Of a stretch of 15,614 nt of DNA, positions 14,346 through 15,614 are shown in pieces; the first letter of the stretch is position 1, and each line of letters starts with the position of its first letter. The notes beneath the pieces are model-generated. The model saw only the letters and a list, made by a program, of their open reading frames with translations, did no database searches and was not told the DNA's origin. The translations under genes were made by a program, and so were the position numbers. This DNA comes from Pyrinomonadaceae bacterium (lineage in GTDB: Bacteria; Acidobacteriota; Blastocatellia; Pyrinomonadales; Pyrinomonadaceae), in NCBI GenBank assembly GCA_014379075.1, contig JACMMN010000230.1, positions 1-15,614 on the forward strand, given 5' to 3'.

Positions 14346-15239
14346 ATGGGGAAACTATTGGGCGCAACGTTCCCGATAATAAAAAAACGCGTGGGCGAGG
14401 GCGGCCAGACAAAAGGTAATGACGTCAAACGCATCAATCAACTCCTAAAACTCGGAGGGTATTTTTTGGGTGGGCTCCCGCCTGATGAATCGGTGTGGAG
14501 CAAGCAGTCCGCTGAGGGGTTGAAGACGTTCCTTGCGATCGACGGTGTCGGGCCAGCAGCTCCGTATATCGATAAGTCGGACCAATATAACCGCCTTTGG
14601 AAACTGGCGTCGGCTGCCGGCGTTTTGATTCCTTTGCCGACGCGCCTGATCAGTTCGAGTGCTACTACCGTCTTGTACGATCATTGCCGCAAGGCTCAGT
14701 ATCCTTACGGTTGGAAGGATACAAAAACGGGCGAACTCCACGGGGGCGGATCACGCATTGTTTGGGGATTCGAGGGCCATCCGGCATATGCTGTTGCAAC
14801 AACCCTGGATAAATGCTTTTCGTCGATGATCCCGATTTCTTTGAATTGCACGAGTTTCGCTAATCTTATGCTGGCCGCCTGGAATCAGGGCAGTGCACAT
14901 TGGGCGCCGTATGATGCGAGTCAAATGGTGGGCGGGTACGATCCTCTCGGGTTGAGGTACAATCTTCATCCGGTACACGACGGCAAACTCGTCCATGACG
15001 GCTATTGTTTCGATGTCGACGGAATAAAACAGAACGTTCAGGCCGGACGGCTCTATTACGTCGGGCTCTGTGATAACGATGGGTTCATAAAGCACGACAC
15101 TGTCCTTTTGAACGGCAATTTTTATGAATGCAATACGGATCAGACACCGTCTGTTTATTCAACCTCGATCGACAAACGGTTAAAAAAGATAAAATATAAC
15201 GCGGGCGGTGTGCGTATTTTCGGCCCAATGCCCTATTAG
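14346..15239 (+). CDS. Putative T6SS peptidoglycan-amidase effector (PG-binding-like plus NlpC/P60-like)
   Basis: I do not recognise a named family for this 297-residue protein. Residues about 14-90 (KRVGEGGQTKGNDVKRINQLL ... LKTFLAIDGVGP ... YNRLWKLA) resemble a peptidoglycan_binding_1-type domain, in particular the GEGG-x-N/D-DV-LL pattern seen at the front of T6SS cargo proteins. The C-terminal half has a Cys168 in LNCTSFANLML, placed like the catalytic Cys at the start of an NlpC/P60 helix. About 80 residues later, His250 in FIKHDTVLLNGNFYEC resembles the HV-x-hydrophobic-L-x-NG strand; Glu261 or Asn263 could be the third residue. There is no signal peptide or membrane segment, as expected for cargo loaded from the cytoplasm. 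It follows tssG by 24 nt with TAGGAG before the ATG. A phage-type endolysin is the main alternative reading. Confidence 0.62.
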   Translation: MGKLLGATFPIIKKRVGEGGQTKGNDVKRINQLLKLGGYFLGGLPPDESVWSKQSAEGLKTFLAIDGVGPAAPYIDKSDQYNRLWKLASAAGVLIPLPTRLISSSATTVLYDHCRKAQYPYGWKDTKTGELHGGGSRIVWGFEGHPAYAVATTLDKCFSSMIPISLNCTSFANLMLAAWNQGSAHWAPYDASQMVGGYDPLGLRYNLHPVHDGKLVHDGYCFDVDGIKQNVQAGRLYYVGLCDNDGFIKHDTVLLNGNFYECNTDQTPSVYSTSIDKRLKKIKYNAGGVRIFGPMPY

Positions 15240-15253
15240 GCCAGTTTAAACCT

Positions 15254-15614
15254 ATGAAAACGATTCTATTGACATCACTGTTTCTATTGGCTTTCTGCTT
15301 GCCGGCGTTGGGTCAGCAAAAAATGTACGAGCCAAAATCCGGGAGCGCGGAAAGAACGGCTCTAATCAACGCGATGCGCGATCACGACCTGAAGAAAAAT
15401 CCCGATATCAGCGATGAGACTTTTGTCGCGTCGGGTCTGAAGGTTCAATCGGGCTGGGCGTACGCGAATGTCGAGCAGAAAACATCGAGCGGCCAACTTG
15501 TCTATGGGCAGGCTCATGTCTTTCTCCAAAAGACGGGGAACGTATGGAAAGTAGTATTCAGCACCTTCAACGACAAAAACGAGGTCGGCGTGGACGGCCT
15601 GGAACGGCTGAAAA
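15254..15614 (+). CDS. Exported protein, probable periplasmic immunity partner (3' truncated)
   Basis: An ATG 14 nt after the effector-like gene opens a frame that runs off the right edge (120 codons visible). Residues 1-20 form a clear signal peptide: MKTILLTSLFLLAFCLPALG, with a likely signal-peptidase I cut after ALG. Cys15 is not in a good lipobox (Phe precedes it). The mature part starts GSAERTALINAMRDHDL and continues ... FVASGLKVQSGWAYANVEQ, then YGQAHVFLQKTGNVWKVV. From memory, this GS-x-ERxAxxxAxR ... LKVxxxWAY ... VxLxKxxxxWKVV pattern recurs in small secreted proteins of unassigned function, some next to cell-wall hydrolases. Position, export signal and short intergenic distance suggest an immunity protein that blocks the upstream amidase in the periplasm. 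The sequence alone does not prove inhibition. Confidence 0.6.
   Translation, partial: MKTILLTSLFLLAFCLPALGQQKMYEPKSGSAERTALINAMRDHDLKKNPDISDETFVASGLKVQSGWAYANVEQKTSSGQLVYGQAHVFLQKTGNVWKVVFSTFNDKNEVGVDGLERLK

Noticed and set aside
1..15614. CRISPR array, tRNA, rRNA, insertion sequence or integrase
   Set aside because: I saw no regularly spaced direct repeats, no tRNA-like cloverleaf and no transposase or integrase motif. The only repeats are the two palindromic elements and local hairpins.

Overview
The window is most of a contractile type VI secretion system (T6SS, subtype i) locus, with every gene on the + strand. The order is tssK (5' end cut off), tssL, tssM, tagJ, tssA, tssB, tssC, hcp (tssD), tssE, tssF, tssG, a putative peptidoglycan-amidase effector, and a signal-peptide protein (cut off at the right edge) that looks like its periplasmic immunity partner. 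Composition is moderately GC-rich (roughly low-to-mid 50s percent by eye). The proteins read as standard subtype-i families, but the loosely spaced genes and the lack of tssJ argue against a typical enterobacterial or Pseudomonas locus. My tentative guess is an environmental Gram-negative such as an Acidobacteriota member. No rRNA, tRNA or housekeeping gene here can confirm that.

Layout. Positions 2-5383 encode the baseplate adaptor TssK and the inner-membrane complex TssL/TssM. Positions 5452-7587 encode the accessory protein TagJ and the cap/initiator protein TssA. Positions 7903-9915 encode the sheath pair TssB/TssC, which are translationally tight (6 nt apart). Positions 10113-10595 encode the tube protein Hcp in its own spacer-flanked unit, with a terminator-like hairpin before it and two hairpins after it. 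Positions 10762-14321 encode the baseplate wedge proteins TssE, TssF and TssG. Positions 14346-15614 carry the probable cargo module. TssH/ClpV, VgrG, PAAR, TssJ and the Fha/PpkA/PppA regulators are not in the window and may lie outside it.

How the parts work together. TssL/TssM (usually with TssJ) form the envelope channel. TssK, TssE, TssF and TssG (with VgrG) form the baseplate docked on it. TssA primes and caps tube and sheath growth, Hcp forms the inner tube and TssB/TssC the contractile sheath; TagJ binds the TssB side of the sheath. The 297-residue protein after tssG has an N-terminal peptidoglycan-binding-like region and a C-terminal Cys/His segment like NlpC/P60 enzymes, with no signal peptide. 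The next gene has a clear signal peptide. This is the usual layout of a T6SS cell-wall effector with a periplasmic immunity protein.

Non-coding structure is unusually rich. Two copies of a short palindromic repeat with 16-bp terminal inverted repeats lie immediately upstream of tssM and tssF. Other hairpins occupy most of the remaining spacers. tssF appears to have a TATAAT box only 10 nt before its ATG and no Shine-Dalgarno sequence, so it may be read from a leaderless message.
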